Notes: a model not told the origin generated them from the sequence alone. 64,000 nucleotides of DNA from Halorubrum salipaludis (GCF_002286985.1 NZ_NSKC01000008.1:124001-188000), one strand, 5' to 3'. Counted from the stretch's first letter, positions 8,342-16,731 are shown. Numbers and translations are program-made.

Positions 8342-10066
8342 TTACGCGCCGATCGACCAGAGCTGGGTCAGCAGGTACCAGTTCAGCACGTAGACGGCGG
8401 CGAAGACGCCGAGGAAGATCAGGCAGAGCGCGAACGTCCCGCGGAGCTCCACCGCGTGGATCGGCTCCCCGCCGTCGGCGTGGAGTCCGCCCTCGGGGAG
8501 CATCCCGCCGTCGTCGCCGACGGGGAGCCGGTCGCCGAACAGCAGCGAGCCGACCGAGACGCCGACGAACAGGACGCCCGAGAGGATCGCTAACAGCGCG
8601 AAGACCCCGAAGATCATGAATATCGGGATCGCGGCGGAGAAGCTGAACTCCGAGCCGGGGATGTTCCTGACGACCTCGGCGGTCCGGCGCGGCACGCCGT
8701 AGAGGATCCCCGCGTACATCAGCATGAGCGTGGCGACGCTCATCGCGGCCCCGTAGGCGTACGGGATCGCGCTCGCCAGCGTGTCCGAGATGAAGTCCCG
8801 ACGGAACATCGTCTTGATGACGAATAAGACGAGCCCGAAGAACGCGAGCGTCGTCCCGAGCGCGACCGTCGCGTGGAAGTGCCCGACCGTCGCGAGGGTG
8901 TTGTGCCAGGTCATGTTCACCTGCACCTGGCCCATCACGACGCCGGTGATCCCGCCGAGGAACCCGAAGAGGATGATGCTGAAGATCGTCGAGGCGAAAA
9001 CGGGGTTCTTCCAGGGCGCGGAGGTGAGCCAGCCGAAGAGCCCGCCGCCCTGCCCCCGGCGACGGCGCCCGGCCTCGATCCCGGCCGGGATCGCGAACGC
9101 GTGGATCATGCTCGCGAAGGCTGCGCCGTAGAACGCGTAAGAGGTGTTCCAGATCCGCCAGCCGGCGGACATGCCGGGGTCGACGAGCAGGTGGTGGGCC
9201 GCCCCGAGGTTGATGAAGAAGAGGTAGAGGATGAAGGCGGTCCGAGAGACCTTCTCGGAGATCACGACCGCGCCGCCCACGACGTGGGTGAGGAAGTACC
9301 ACACCGTGATCATCGCGAGCAAGTTGATCTGCTGGGTCCCGTGGCCGACGATCCAGTAGAGCTGCCGGTAGATCCCCGGATCGACGGAGGCGATGAGGTC
9401 GATCCGCCACGCCAGCGCGTACGAGAACGCGGCGATCCCGCCGAGGATCGCCTCGACGGCGACGATACCGGCGATGAAGGCGCCGAAGGCGACGAGCGGG
9501 AGCGTCCGGCTGCTGTCGCGGGTCTCCGTCCAGATCGTCGCGAAGAACGGGAGCGCGGCGATCGTGGCCCCGAGCAGGAAGAGGACCGCCGTGCCGTAGA
9601 ACCACGGCGAGACGGGGAGCGGGACGTACGCCGTCAGAAGCGGCGCCTCGTTGGGCGCCTCGGCCAGCCAGATGGACGCGTTCACGCCGATCGCGCCGGC
9701 GAGCATCGTGACGTAGCCAACCCCCGCGAGTTTGCGGAGCGGGAGCTTCCGGCCGAGCACCATCGGCCCGCCCACGTAGAGGACGGCGACCTCCATGAAC
9801 ACCATCCAGAAGATGAGCAGGTTCCACGCGTGGATGCTCAGGTGCGTGTAGTAGCTGCTCGGGTCGATCAGGCCGACGAACTCCCAGCGCGTCATCGCGA
9901 CCGAGAACGCGAAGCTCCCGCCGACCGCGAGCGCGATCACCGCGGTCAGCCCGAACAGCTTCACGTAGTTCTCCACGGACCGATGAACCTCGAGTCCGGT
10001 CACCGAGCACGTGCGGAACCCGTCCGCGCCGTAGTCGTTCCGGAACAGGGAGGCGATCGCCGACAT
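8342..10066 (-). CDS. Heme-copper oxidoreductase subunit I, probable nitric oxide reductase
   Basis: A 574-residue, roughly 12-14 helix integral membrane catalytic subunit. Low-spin heme ligands are His79 and His398. The high-spin heme ligand is His396. CuB ligands are His242, His291 and His292. Position His+4 in helix VI, the cross-linked Tyr of A- and B-type oxygen reductases, is Gln246 (GHGTQQ). Loss of this Tyr is a hallmark of NO reductases in the superfamily, and I recall a Gln at this site for the eNOR family. nirK, the copper pump and a shared palindromic promoter motif nearby support NO reduction to N2O. Automatic annotation would probably read ba3- or cbb3-type oxidase. The start overlaps the operon closely: the CuA subunit ends 1 bp before it. 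Confidence 0.85.
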   Translation of the reverse strand: MSAIASLFRNDYGADGFRTCSVTGLEVHRSVENYVKLFGLTAVIALAVGGSFAFSVAMTRWEFVGLIDPSSYYTHLSIHAWNLLIFWMVFMEVAVLYVGGPMVLGRKLPLRKLAGVGYVTMLAGAIGVNASIWLAEAPNEAPLLTAYVPLPVSPWFYGTAVLFLLGATIAALPFFATIWTETRDSSRTLPLVAFGAFIAGIVAVEAILGGIAAFSYALAWRIDLIASVDPGIYRQLYWIVGHGTQQINLLAMITVWYFLTHVVGGAVVISEKVSRTAFILYLFFINLGAAHHLLVDPGMSAGWRIWNTSYAFYGAAFASMIHAFAIPAGIEAGRRRRGQGGGLFGWLTSAPWKNPVFASTIFSIILFGFLGGITGVVMGQVQVNMTWHNTLATVGHFHATVALGTTLAFFGLVLFVIKTMFRRDFISDTLASAIPYAYGAAMSVATLMLMYAGILYGVPRRTAEVVRNIPGSEFSFSAAIPIFMIFGVFALLAILSGVLFVGVSVGSLLFGDRLPVGDDGGMLPEGGLHADGGEPIHAVELRGTFALCLIFLGVFAAVYVLNWYLLTQLWSIGA

Positions 10067-10067
10067 G

Positions 10068-10610
10068 CTATCCCTCCACCACCGTGAAACGGCCGTGCAT
10101 CGTCCGGTGGCCCTGTCCGCAGAACTCGTTGCAGACGACGTGGTAGGTGCCCGGCTCGTCGAAGGTCATCGGGATCACCCACTCCGAGCCCGGGAACACC
10201 TGGAGGTTGATCTGCTTGTTCAGGTTCTCCTCGGGCCTGACCGAGAAGCCGTGCTGCACGTCGTAGGCGCCGAGGTGGATGTCGTACTCCCGGCCCGCTT
10301 CGAGGACGACTGGGAGCCCGTCCCAGTTGAACCGCATCGCGCCGACGTACACGTCGTCTTCGGGCGGGATCAGACCGTCGTCCGTCTCCTCGGCGGCCTC
10401 CTTGTACTCGCCGACCCGGTCCTGATACTCGTCGGGGTCGACGTCGTAGGTCGTGCCGATGGGGTTCTGGTCGCCGAACTGCGTGAACCCGGCCATCCAC
10501 GAGAAGATGCCGAGCGACCACGCGCCGGCGAGGCCGAGCCAGACGCTCTCGCGGCGATGCACCGGTGTGTTCCACCAGTCGTCGTCCGGATCGTCGAGTG
10601 GGTTGCTCAT
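10068..10610 (-). CDS. CuA-containing subunit II of the heme-copper enzyme
   Basis: Receives electrons from a blue-copper protein or cytochrome and passes them to subunit I. The 180-residue protein has one N-terminal membrane anchor (about residues 22-44) and an extracytoplasmic cupredoxin domain. All CuA ligands are visible: His120, Cys160, Glu162 (backbone), Cys164, His168 and Met171 (motif CNEFCGQGHRTM). It sits directly before subunit I and 7 bp after the small one-helix subunit. A CuA centre sets this complex apart from the quinol-dependent qNor common in haloarchaea and from cytochrome c-dependent cNor. The halocyanin-like protein at 103-708 is a plausible donor. Confidence 0.9.
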   Translation of the reverse strand: MSNPLDDPDDDWWNTPVHRRESVWLGLAGAWSLGIFSWMAGFTQFGDQNPIGTTYDVDPDEYQDRVGEYKEAAEETDDGLIPPEDDVYVGAMRFNWDGLPVVLEAGREYDIHLGAYDVQHGFSVRPEENLNKQINLQVFPGSEWVIPMTFDEPGTYHVVCNEFCGQGHRTMHGRFTVVEG

Positions 10611-10617
10611 GCGTCGA

Positions 10618-10773
10618 TCACCTCACTGGAAGCGACAGGAGGTCGAGTAGTCCCCATCCGACGTAGGCCACGAGAAAGAACACGATCGCCGCCGCGGCCA
10701 ACAGCCAGATACGGTTATAGAGGCGTTGCATCGCAGGTACCTCTCCGCCGTCGGTCGTCGTACGGTTGCTCAT
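10618..10773 (-). CDS. Small one-helix subunit of the heme-copper complex
   Basis: A 51-residue protein with a single membrane helix (about residues 22-44, rich in Leu, Ala and Val). Small single-helix proteins commonly lead B-type heme-copper oxidase operons, where they serve as a small subunit, and this one is the first gene of the operon, 7 bp before the CuA subunit. The start at 10773 was chosen because a TATA element at 10799-10806 lies 26 bp upstream, giving a leaderless transcript; the longer open frame would start inside the promoter. The palindrome at 10823-10834 sits 17 bp before the TATA box. Confidence 0.7.
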   Translation of the reverse strand: MSNRTTTDGGEVPAMQRLYNRIWLLAAAAIVFFLVAYVGWGLLDLLSLPVR

Positions 10774-10798
10774 GAGTCGCTCACACGGGCAGATACAC

Positions 10799-10834
10799 GG
10801 ATATGCATGGTGAGCGTTAGCCCGCACATGTTCG
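10799..10834 (-). promoter_or_regulatory. Promoter of the heme-copper operon
   Basis: On the minus strand, CGAACATGTGCG (10823-10834, one mismatch from the palindrome) is followed 16 bp later by the TATA element GCATATCC (10799-10806), 26 bp before the small-subunit ATG. This spacing suggests the regulator binds next to BRE/TATA. Confidence 0.65.
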
Positions 10835-10854
10835 CGCGCCGGCGTCGCGCCGGC

Positions 10855-12222
10855 TCACATCGCGAGCGTTTCCACCAAGATCGCCGCGAGGACGGCCCCG
10901 AGGTAGGCGTTCGAGGCGTGGAAGCTCCTGTAGGCGGCGGCCCGCCCGTCCTCGTCCTCCCGCCCGTCGGCGTCGTACTGGCGGACCACGCTCCGCACGA
11001 ACACCGCCCCGAGCGCCGTGGTGGTGACCGCGTAGAGGACGCCGAGGTCGGTGACGCTCCCCAGCAGGACCGCGGCGATCAGCGTGACGCCGAGCCACGC
11101 GAGGATCCGCCGGCGCGCGGTCCCGACGCCCGCGACGACCGGGAGCATGGGGTAGTCGGCCCGCGCGTAGTCGTCGCGGTGCGCGATCGCGAGGTTGTAG
11201 AAGTGCGCCGGAGTCCAACAGCAGACGACGACCGCGAGGAGGACCGCCGGGAGCTCGACGGTCCCGGTCACGGCGGCGTACCCGATCAGGGCCGGAAGGG
11301 CGCCGGATCCGCCGCCGATCACGGTGTTCCACCGAGTCGTGGGCTTCAGCAGGACCGTGTACACGTACGCGTAGTAGACGACCGCCGCCGCCGTGAGCGC
11401 GGCCGCGAGGGCGTTGACGAACGCGAGCAGGACCGCCATCGAGGCGACGACGAGCGCGACGGCGAAGGCGGTCGCGCGCCGGACGCCGACCCGGTCGGTC
11501 GCGATCGGCCGGTCCGCGGTCCGCCGCATCTTGCGGTCGCGGTCGCGCTCGTACACGTGGTTGAACGCCCCCGACGCGCCGGTCGCGAGGGCGCCGCCGC
11601 CGAGGGTCGCGACGACCGTCACGCCGTCGAGCTCGGCGCCGGTCGCGGCCGCGAGACCCATCCCCGCCAGCGCGAGCAGGCACAGCAGCCACAGCAGCCG
11701 CGGCTTGGTCAGCTCCAGATACGCCCGAACGCGGTCGCGGAACCGGAGCGAGCCGCGTTCGGACGCCGGAGGGCCCTCGCTCTCGGCGGGTAGGTCCGCG
11801 GTGGACGCCGCGCGGTCGTCCGAACCGCCCGGAGCGCCGTCGTCGGCCGGAACGTCCCCCGTCGCCTCCGCCCTGACCACGAGCGTCGCGAGGAGAGCGG
11901 CGAACACCGCGATCCCGCCCAGCAGGTGGAGCCCGTCGTCGAACGGCAGCGCGTCGGTTCGCCCCGCGAGCCCGACGCCGGCCTGCGCCGCGTAGGCGAT
12001 CAGGACGGCAATCGTTCCGGCGCGGACCCCGCGAGAGGCTCCCGTTCGGTGCGCGAGAAGGGCCGTGGCGACGAGCAGTACGCCGACGGCGACCGCGGAG
12101 ACGTGGTGGACGGCGACCACCGCGGAGCCGGCGTCCGCGGCGGCCGTCGCGCCGAGCGCGACGAGCAGATACGTCCCCACGGCCGCCCAGATCAGAAGCG
12201 TCGTGAGCGGCGGTCGGTCCAT
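10855..12222 (-). CDS. ctaB: Heme O synthase (CtaB) with N-terminal CtaA-like membrane domain
   Basis: Transfers a farnesyl group to protoheme IX to make heme O. The C-terminal 290 residues are a UbiA-family prenyltransferase: the first Asp-rich motif NHVYERDRDRKMRR and the PIATDR segment are present, as is the second motif region (AHFYNLAIAHRDDYARADY). The N-terminal 130 residues have four hydrophobic helices with conserved-looking His residues (HHVSA, HRTG, DGLHLLGG), resembling half of a CtaA/Cox15 heme A synthase. A variable acidic linker (about residues 125-165) joins the two. It lies directly upstream of the heme-copper operon but has its own promoter, with a palindrome at 12260-12271. 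Confidence 0.87.
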   Translation of the reverse strand: MDRPPLTTLLIWAAVGTYLLVALGATAAADAGSAVVAVHHVSAVAVGVLLVATALLAHRTGASRGVRAGTIAVLIAYAAQAGVGLAGRTDALPFDDGLHLLGGIAVFAALLATLVVRAEATGDVPADDGAPGGSDDRAASTADLPAESEGPPASERGSLRFRDRVRAYLELTKPRLLWLLCLLALAGMGLAAATGAELDGVTVVATLGGGALATGASGAFNHVYERDRDRKMRRTADRPIATDRVGVRRATAFAVALVVASMAVLLAFVNALAAALTAAAVVYYAYVYTVLLKPTTRWNTVIGGGSGALPALIGYAAVTGTVELPAVLLAVVVCCWTPAHFYNLAIAHRDDYARADYPMLPVVAGVGTARRRILAWLGVTLIAAVLLGSVTDLGVLYAVTTTALGAVFVRSVVRQYDADGREDEDGRAAAYRSFHASNAYLGAVLAAILVETLAM

Positions 12223-12259
12223 ACGTCAGCCTCGCGTCCCGGACCCGCGGTTCTTCCCC

Positions 12260-12271
12260 CGAATATGTTCG
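12260..12271 (-). promoter_or_regulatory. Palindromic operator-like site before ctaB
   Basis: CGAATATGTTCG, one mismatch from the consensus. It overlaps a TATA-like CATATT and lies 38 bp upstream of the ctaB ATG. Confidence 0.55.
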
Positions 12272-12326
12272 AATCGGGATCTCGGGGCGACACCGAAACG
12301 GCGTCCGCGAGTGATCGAGGAGCCCC

Positions 12327-12740
12327 TCAGCGCCACGCCTCCCGCAGGAACACGAGCGCGCCGCCGAGCATCGCGAGGTTCCCGAAGAAGGCGAGCCGCT
12401 CGCCGCTCTTGTCGTCCTCGTCGGCGTTCCAGAAGTCGTGCATCGTCGCCGTCACCGCGGTGAGGAAGGCGACGGCCGCGCCGGTCGCCACCCGCGGGAG
12501 CCGCCAGAGCGCGATCCCGAGTCCGGCCGCGACCATCATGCCGGACGCGAACGGGGCCGCGAGGTCGGGCGCGGGCACCCCCGCGGACTCGGCGTACTCG
12601 ATCGTGTCGTCCATGTCGCGGAAGTCCTCCGAGGCCTGCGCCGCGAGGCCGACGCCCAGGAGCACCCGGCCGAGCCGGGAGGGCGCGCCGCGGCCCTGGT
12701 CGTCACCCGTCGCGCCGGTGGTGTCGTCGTTGTCGCTCAT
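12327..12740 (-). CDS. DoxX-like small membrane protein (copy 1)
   Basis: A 137-residue protein with four predicted membrane helices in the DoxX/SURF4 manner. The motif order is GVGLAAQASEDFRD, PAPDLAAPFASG, LWRLPRVATG and HDFWN. It is clearly paralogous to the protein at 46319-46717 (shared VPxPDLxxPFxxGM, LPRVxxGA and HxFW blocks). DoxX-family proteins were first linked to terminal oxidases and sulfur oxidation, but their role in haloarchaea is not established. It lies between ctaB and the ABC transporter genes, all on the same strand. Start ATG 12740 was chosen since a longer frame runs through promoter DNA. Confidence 0.7.
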   Translation of the reverse strand: MSDNDDTTGATGDDQGRGAPSRLGRVLLGVGLAAQASEDFRDMDDTIEYAESAGVPAPDLAAPFASGMMVAAGLGIALWRLPRVATGAAVAFLTAVTATMHDFWNADEDDKSGERLAFFGNLAMLGGALVFLREAWR

Positions 12741-12829
12741 GGATAGCGAAACGGTAGCACGCCTCATAAATCGGGGTGTCGGCCGGGGGAGCGAGCGCGC
12801 CCGCCGCCCCGGTCCGGCGGTCGCGTCCG

Positions 12830-13609
12830 TCAGCCCCAGTTCCACCGGGCGTGGAGCCGGCGGACGGACAGGTCGAGCCAGAAGCCGATGAAGCCGATCA
12901 CCAGCATGATGGCGGGGATCTCCGCGTAGGAGAACCGGTCGCGGGCGTCCAGGATGAGGTAGCCCAGCCCGGTGTTGACCCCGAGCATCTCCGCGGGAAC
13001 GAGGATGATCCAGAGGATCCCGATAGAGAGGCGGATCCCCGTGAGCATGTCCGGAATCACCGCGGGGACGACGACCCGGCGGAGCAGCGCGCGCGTGTCG
13101 CCGCCGAGCGACTCGCCGACCGTGATCCAGTCGTCGTCGATCGTCGCGATCCCGTGGGCGGTGTTCAACACGATCGGCCAGAGGCCGGCCATGAACATCA
13201 CGAACACCGCGGACCGGGTCCCGACGCCGAAGACGATGATGGCGATGGGGAACCACGCAAGTGGCGAAATCATCCGCATGAACTGGAAGAGGACGGTCGT
13301 CGCGCGCTCGGCCGCCTTGAAGTAGCCGACGACGATCCCGACCGGGAGCCCGACCGTCAGACAGAGGCCCAATGCGACCGCGAATCGGTAGACGCTGACG
13401 AGCACGTGGTCGTAGAACGACGGCGACGCGACCAGCTCTGCGAGGACGGCGAACGTCGCCGCCGGCGCGAAGTTGGTGATGATGCCGCTGCCGAGCGCCG
13501 TCACCGTCCACCAGACGGCGAGGCCGCCGAGGAGCCCGACCGCCGGCAGCAGGCGGCCGCCCTCCCCGACCAGCTCAGAACCGGATCGTCTCCTGTCTCT
13601 CGTAGCCAT
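12830..13609 (-). CDS. ABC transporter permease, NrtB/SsuC/TauC family
   Basis: The membrane channel of a nitrate/sulfonate/bicarbonate-type importer. About 259 residues with six expected helices. The cytosolic EAA-type loop that contacts the ATPase reads GESLGGDTRALLRRVVVPAVIPDMLTG in substance, around residues 160-185. The start at 13609 lies inside the 3' end of the binding-protein gene (35 bp overlap), a sign of translational coupling; an in-frame ATG at 13624 is also possible. It is the last gene of a four-gene set (16705 to 12830). Confidence 0.87.
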   Translation of the reverse strand: MATRDRRRSGSELVGEGGRLLPAVGLLGGLAVWWTVTALGSGIITNFAPAATFAVLAELVASPSFYDHVLVSVYRFAVALGLCLTVGLPVGIVVGYFKAAERATTVLFQFMRMISPLAWFPIAIIVFGVGTRSAVFVMFMAGLWPIVLNTAHGIATIDDDWITVGESLGGDTRALLRRVVVPAVIPDMLTGIRLSIGILWIILVPAEMLGVNTGLGYLILDARDRFSYAEIPAIMLVIGFIGFWLDLSVRRLHARWNWG

Positions 13610-14879
13610 CGTCCTCGGGGACATCGAACGCCGGCGGGCCGCCGGCCGCTTCCAGCGCTGTGCGAACGGGGTCGTACGCGACGAGGTCGTCGGCGACCTC
13701 ACCGGGCTCTAAGTCGTCGAGGAAGGCGTCCTCGCCCTCCACGCGGGTCTCGCTCATGCGGCGGACAAGCTCCTCCGTGTACGACGGGTACGGGTACGGG
13801 TAGAAGCCGATCCGGTCGATGTCCCAGTCGGCGTTCCGGATCGCGCCGGAGTCGAGGTACGGCTCGTGGTCGTCGTAGTGGGTGAGCGCCCGGTCGATCG
13901 GCTCCGGGCCCTGCGGGAGCAGGCCGCTCCCCTCCGAGGAGAGCAGCCGTGCGGCCTCCGACCGGTTCTCGCGGAGGTACTGCTGGGCGTCGACGATCCC
14001 GCTCATCACGTCGGTCGTCCACTCCGGCTGCGACTCGACCAGCTCCTCGCGCATCACGACGACGCAGCAGGCGTGCTCGCGCCACACGTCGCCGGTGAAC
14101 CGGAGGATCTTCCCGCCGGCGTCGAGCTCGCCGATCGCGTTGAACGGCTCGGCGACGATGTACCCCTCGATGGAGCCGTTCTCGAGCGCGGCCGGCATGT
14201 CCGGCGGCGGGGTCACGACGAGGTTGACCTCGTCGTCCGCCACCTCGTCGGCCGAGGAGTCGGTCCGGGGCGTGAGCCCGTGCTCGCGGAGCCCCATCTG
14301 GAGGATGACGTTGTGGATGGAGTACCAGAACGGGACGGCGACGGTGCCGCCGCCGAGGTCTTCCCACTCGTCGATATCCTGTTGGACCGTCAGCGCGGAG
14401 CCGTCCGTGTGGTCCCACGCGACCACCTTCACGTTCGCGTCCAGCGTGTCGCCGTAGCGCATCCACACGGTCATCGGCATCAGGAAGTGAGCGACGTTGA
14501 CCTCGCCGGAGAGGAACGCCTCCGAGAGGTCGGACCAGCCGCGGAACAGGGTCGGCTCCGCGGCGTCGACGCCGTGGTCCGCGAAGTGGTCGTTGGCGTA
14601 CCCCGTCAGCAGGGGCGCCGCGTCCGTGATCGGGAGGTAGCCGATCTCCGCGGTCGGCGGCCCGTCGTCGCCGCCGAGACAGCCGGCCGTGGCGGCGACG
14701 CCGGTCGCCGCGAGCGACGCCAGCCCGGACTCCTTCATGAACTCGCGCCGGGAGAGGCCGCTCGTGCGGGCCTTCTCCGACGGGTTCCGCCAGCCGGCGC
14801 CGCCGACGAGTTCGCGCGCGCTCGCGGCGACGTCGGGGTCGACCTCGTCGCCGCGGGCCGTGGAGTGCTCGTGAGTCAT
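13575..14879 (-). CDS. NrtA/CmpA-like ABC substrate-binding lipoprotein
   Basis: The exported binding protein of the importer, 434 residues. It is unusual in carrying about 43 residues before the Tat signal (SRREFMKESG, lipobox Cys near residue 71). The mature part starts with IGYLPITDAAPLL, then has FLSGEVNVAHFLMPM and IEGYIVAEPFNAIG, features of the nitrate/bicarbonate-binding NrtA/CmpA group rather than of sulfonate binders. The C-terminus has a run of aromatic residues (FYPYPYPSY). Its start overlaps the ATPase stop by 4 bp (ATGA). A nitrate or nitrite ligand fits the denitrification context, but the substrate is an inference. Confidence 0.85.
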   Translation of the reverse strand: MTHEHSTARGDEVDPDVAASARELVGGAGWRNPSEKARTSGLSRREFMKESGLASLAATGVAATAGCLGGDDGPPTAEIGYLPITDAAPLLTGYANDHFADHGVDAAEPTLFRGWSDLSEAFLSGEVNVAHFLMPMTVWMRYGDTLDANVKVVAWDHTDGSALTVQQDIDEWEDLGGGTVAVPFWYSIHNVILQMGLREHGLTPRTDSSADEVADDEVNLVVTPPPDMPAALENGSIEGYIVAEPFNAIGELDAGGKILRFTGDVWREHACCVVVMREELVESQPEWTTDVMSGIVDAQQYLRENRSEAARLLSSEGSGLLPQGPEPIDRALTHYDDHEPYLDSGAIRNADWDIDRIGFYPYPYPSYTEELVRRMSETRVEGEDAFLDDLEPGEVADDLVAYDPVRTALEAAGGPPAFDVPEDDGYERQETIRF

Positions 14880-15748
14880 TCGAGTCCCACCGCCTCCAAG
14901 TGTTCGAACGTCGCCGCGCGCTCCGCGAGGAACGCCTCGTCGTCGCGCGAACGCGTCTCGCTGTCGATGCGTTCGACGTGCTCGATGCCCGCGGGCACCG
15001 GCCCCATGATCGCGACGCGGTCGCCGAGGTACACCGCCTCGTCGATGTCGTGCGTGACGAACACGGCGGTGACGCCGAGCTCGTCGACGATCCGGAGCAG
15101 CTCGTCCTGTAGCTCCATCTTCGTCAGCTGGTCGAGCGCGGAGAACGGCTCGTCCAACAGTAGCACGTCGGGATCGTTCGCGAGCGTCCGCGCGAGCGAC
15201 GCGCGCTGCGCCATCCCGCCGGACAGGTCCGCGGTGTCGGCGTCCGCGACGCCGTCGAGCCCGACCAGCTCGAGCAGCTCGTCGACGTGGTCGGCGTCGG
15301 GCTCCTCGCCGCGGAGCCGCGGCCCGATCTCGACGTTCTCGCGCACCGAGAGCCACGGGTAGAGCAGCGGATCCTGAAAGACGACGCCCCACCGGTAGTC
15401 GGGGCCCGTCACCGCCTCGCCGTCGATCTCGACGCGGCCGCCGGTCGGGTCCTCGAGTCCCGCGAGCAGGTGCAACAGGGTCGTCTTGCCGCAGCCCGAC
15501 GGGCCGAGCAGACAGCAGACCTCGCCGGGGTCGACCCGGAGGTCGAGCCCGTCGAAGACGAGGGTCTCGTCGTACCGCTTCGTGAGGTCGCTGGCGACGA
15601 CCGGCGCCGCGTCGGCGGCGCTCCGAGCAGTTCCGGCGCCGCCGGCGTCCTGCTCGACCGCGGACGCGGAGTCGGCTCGGGCGTCGGCCCCGCCGCCGGA
15701 GTCCCCGCCGTCGTCGTCAGTCGTCGCCGCGCGGGACTCGATCGACAT
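14876..15748 (-). CDS. ABC transporter ATP-binding protein, NrtD/SsuB/TauB family
   Basis: The nucleotide-binding subunit of the importer, 290 residues. The first 45 residues are a low-complexity acidic extension. Then come Walker A (GPSGCGKTT, about residues 82-90), the Q-loop (VVFQDPLLYPW), the signature LSGGMAQR, Walker B (DVLLLDEPFSALD) and the switch His (VTHDIDEA). All catalytic elements are intact. It sits 3 bp after the cytosolic binding-protein gene and overlaps the exported binding-protein gene by 4 bp. Confidence 0.92.
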   Translation of the reverse strand: MSIESRAATTDDDGGDSGGGADARADSASAVEQDAGGAGTARSAADAAPVVASDLTKRYDETLVFDGLDLRVDPGEVCCLLGPSGCGKTTLLHLLAGLEDPTGGRVEIDGEAVTGPDYRWGVVFQDPLLYPWLSVRENVEIGPRLRGEEPDADHVDELLELVGLDGVADADTADLSGGMAQRASLARTLANDPDVLLLDEPFSALDQLTKMELQDELLRIVDELGVTAVFVTHDIDEAVYLGDRVAIMGPVPAGIEHVERIDSETRSRDDEAFLAERAATFEHLEAVGLE

Positions 15749-15751
15749 CGA

Positions 15752-16705
15752 TCAGTCCGCCGTCGCCTCGGGCTCGTCCTCCTCGGACTCGGCCTCGTCG
15801 TCCGGGAGCACGCCCTCGTCGTCGAGCTCCTCGGCGGTCCCGATGTCGGCGTCGTCCGGGACGAAGCCCTTCTCGCGCATCCAGTCCGTGGTCGCGTCGA
15901 TCCGCTTCTCGTCGGGGGCGCGCACGGGGAGGAACTCGCGGAGCTCGAACTCCTCGCGGAGGCGCTCGAAGTTCACGTCGTCGAACGCCGGCTTGTCGCC
16001 GGCCTCGTCCTCGAGGAGCTCGACGTACCGGTCGGTGTACCCCTCGAGGTCGTCGTTGATGTCGGCGACCGCGCGGTTCAGCGCCGCGAGGAACCCCTCG
16101 AGCTTCTCCGGCTCGGGCTGCTCGCGCGTCGTGATGGCGGCGCGGCACGGGCCGTCGAACACCTCCTTCAGCTCCTCGTCGTAGCGGCCGAGGGTGACGA
16201 ACGGCTCCAGCACCGCGATGGAGTCGACCTCGCCCGCCTTCACCGCGTCGAAGCGCTCCTCCGCCTCGCCGACGTGCTCTAAGACGATCTCGTCCTCCTC
16301 GAAGCCCTCGTTCTCCAGCATCTCGCGCATCGAGTAAAAGGAGGTGGCGTACTTGTTGATCCCGACGGAGCGACCGCGCAGGTCGTCGATGGTCTCGGCG
16401 TCGTCGTCGGCGTCGACGAAGACGACGCGGTCCCACTCGCTGTAGGAGCCGACGATGTCGCGGTCGGTCTCGGAGACCTCCTGGACCGCGTTCCACTCGC
16501 AGACGCCGTGGGTGCCGCCGTCCTCGTCCATGTCGTCCCACCAGTCGGCGTCGAAGGCGTTCTCGCCCTCGAAGTCCTGCGTGCCCGGCGCGAAGTACGA
16601 GAGGTCGGCGTCGACGCCCTCGTCCTCGAAGTACCCGTTCTCCTCCGCCACGTCCTGGACCAGCCTCCACGTGAAGTATTCGTGGGAGACATTCAGATCT
16701 GACAT
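15752..16705 (-). CDS. Cytosolic NMT1/THI5-like substrate-binding protein
   Basis: A 317-residue periplasmic-binding-protein type II fold of the NMT1/THI5/NrtA group with no signal peptide: it starts MSDLNVSHEYFTWRL and enters the domain at once. The middle has the WDRVVFVDADD, GRSVGINKYATSFYSMRE and VDSIAVLEPFV segments of the family. The last 30 residues are almost entirely acidic. It heads the ABC operon, 3 bp before the ATPase. Without export it cannot deliver substrate from outside, so it may sense the imported ligand or regulate the transporter. A TATA box at 16732-16737 is 27 bp upstream of the start, and a perfect palindrome lies at 16796-16807. Confidence 0.75.
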   Translation of the reverse strand: MSDLNVSHEYFTWRLVQDVAEENGYFEDEGVDADLSYFAPGTQDFEGENAFDADWWDDMDEDGGTHGVCEWNAVQEVSETDRDIVGSYSEWDRVVFVDADDDAETIDDLRGRSVGINKYATSFYSMREMLENEGFEEDEIVLEHVGEAEERFDAVKAGEVDSIAVLEPFVTLGRYDEELKEVFDGPCRAAITTREQPEPEKLEGFLAALNRAVADINDDLEGYTDRYVELLEDEAGDKPAFDDVNFERLREEFELREFLPVRAPDEKRIDATTDWMREKGFVPDDADIGTAEELDDEGVLPDDEAESEEDEPEATAD

Positions 16706-16731
16706 CGAATACCCCTTGGTTTTATTGTAGG

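Noticed and set aside
8342-10066. cbb3-type or standard ba3 oxygen reductase
   Set aside because: Not fully excluded, but the Tyr that oxygen reductases need at this place is Gln and the gene lies in a denitrification locus.
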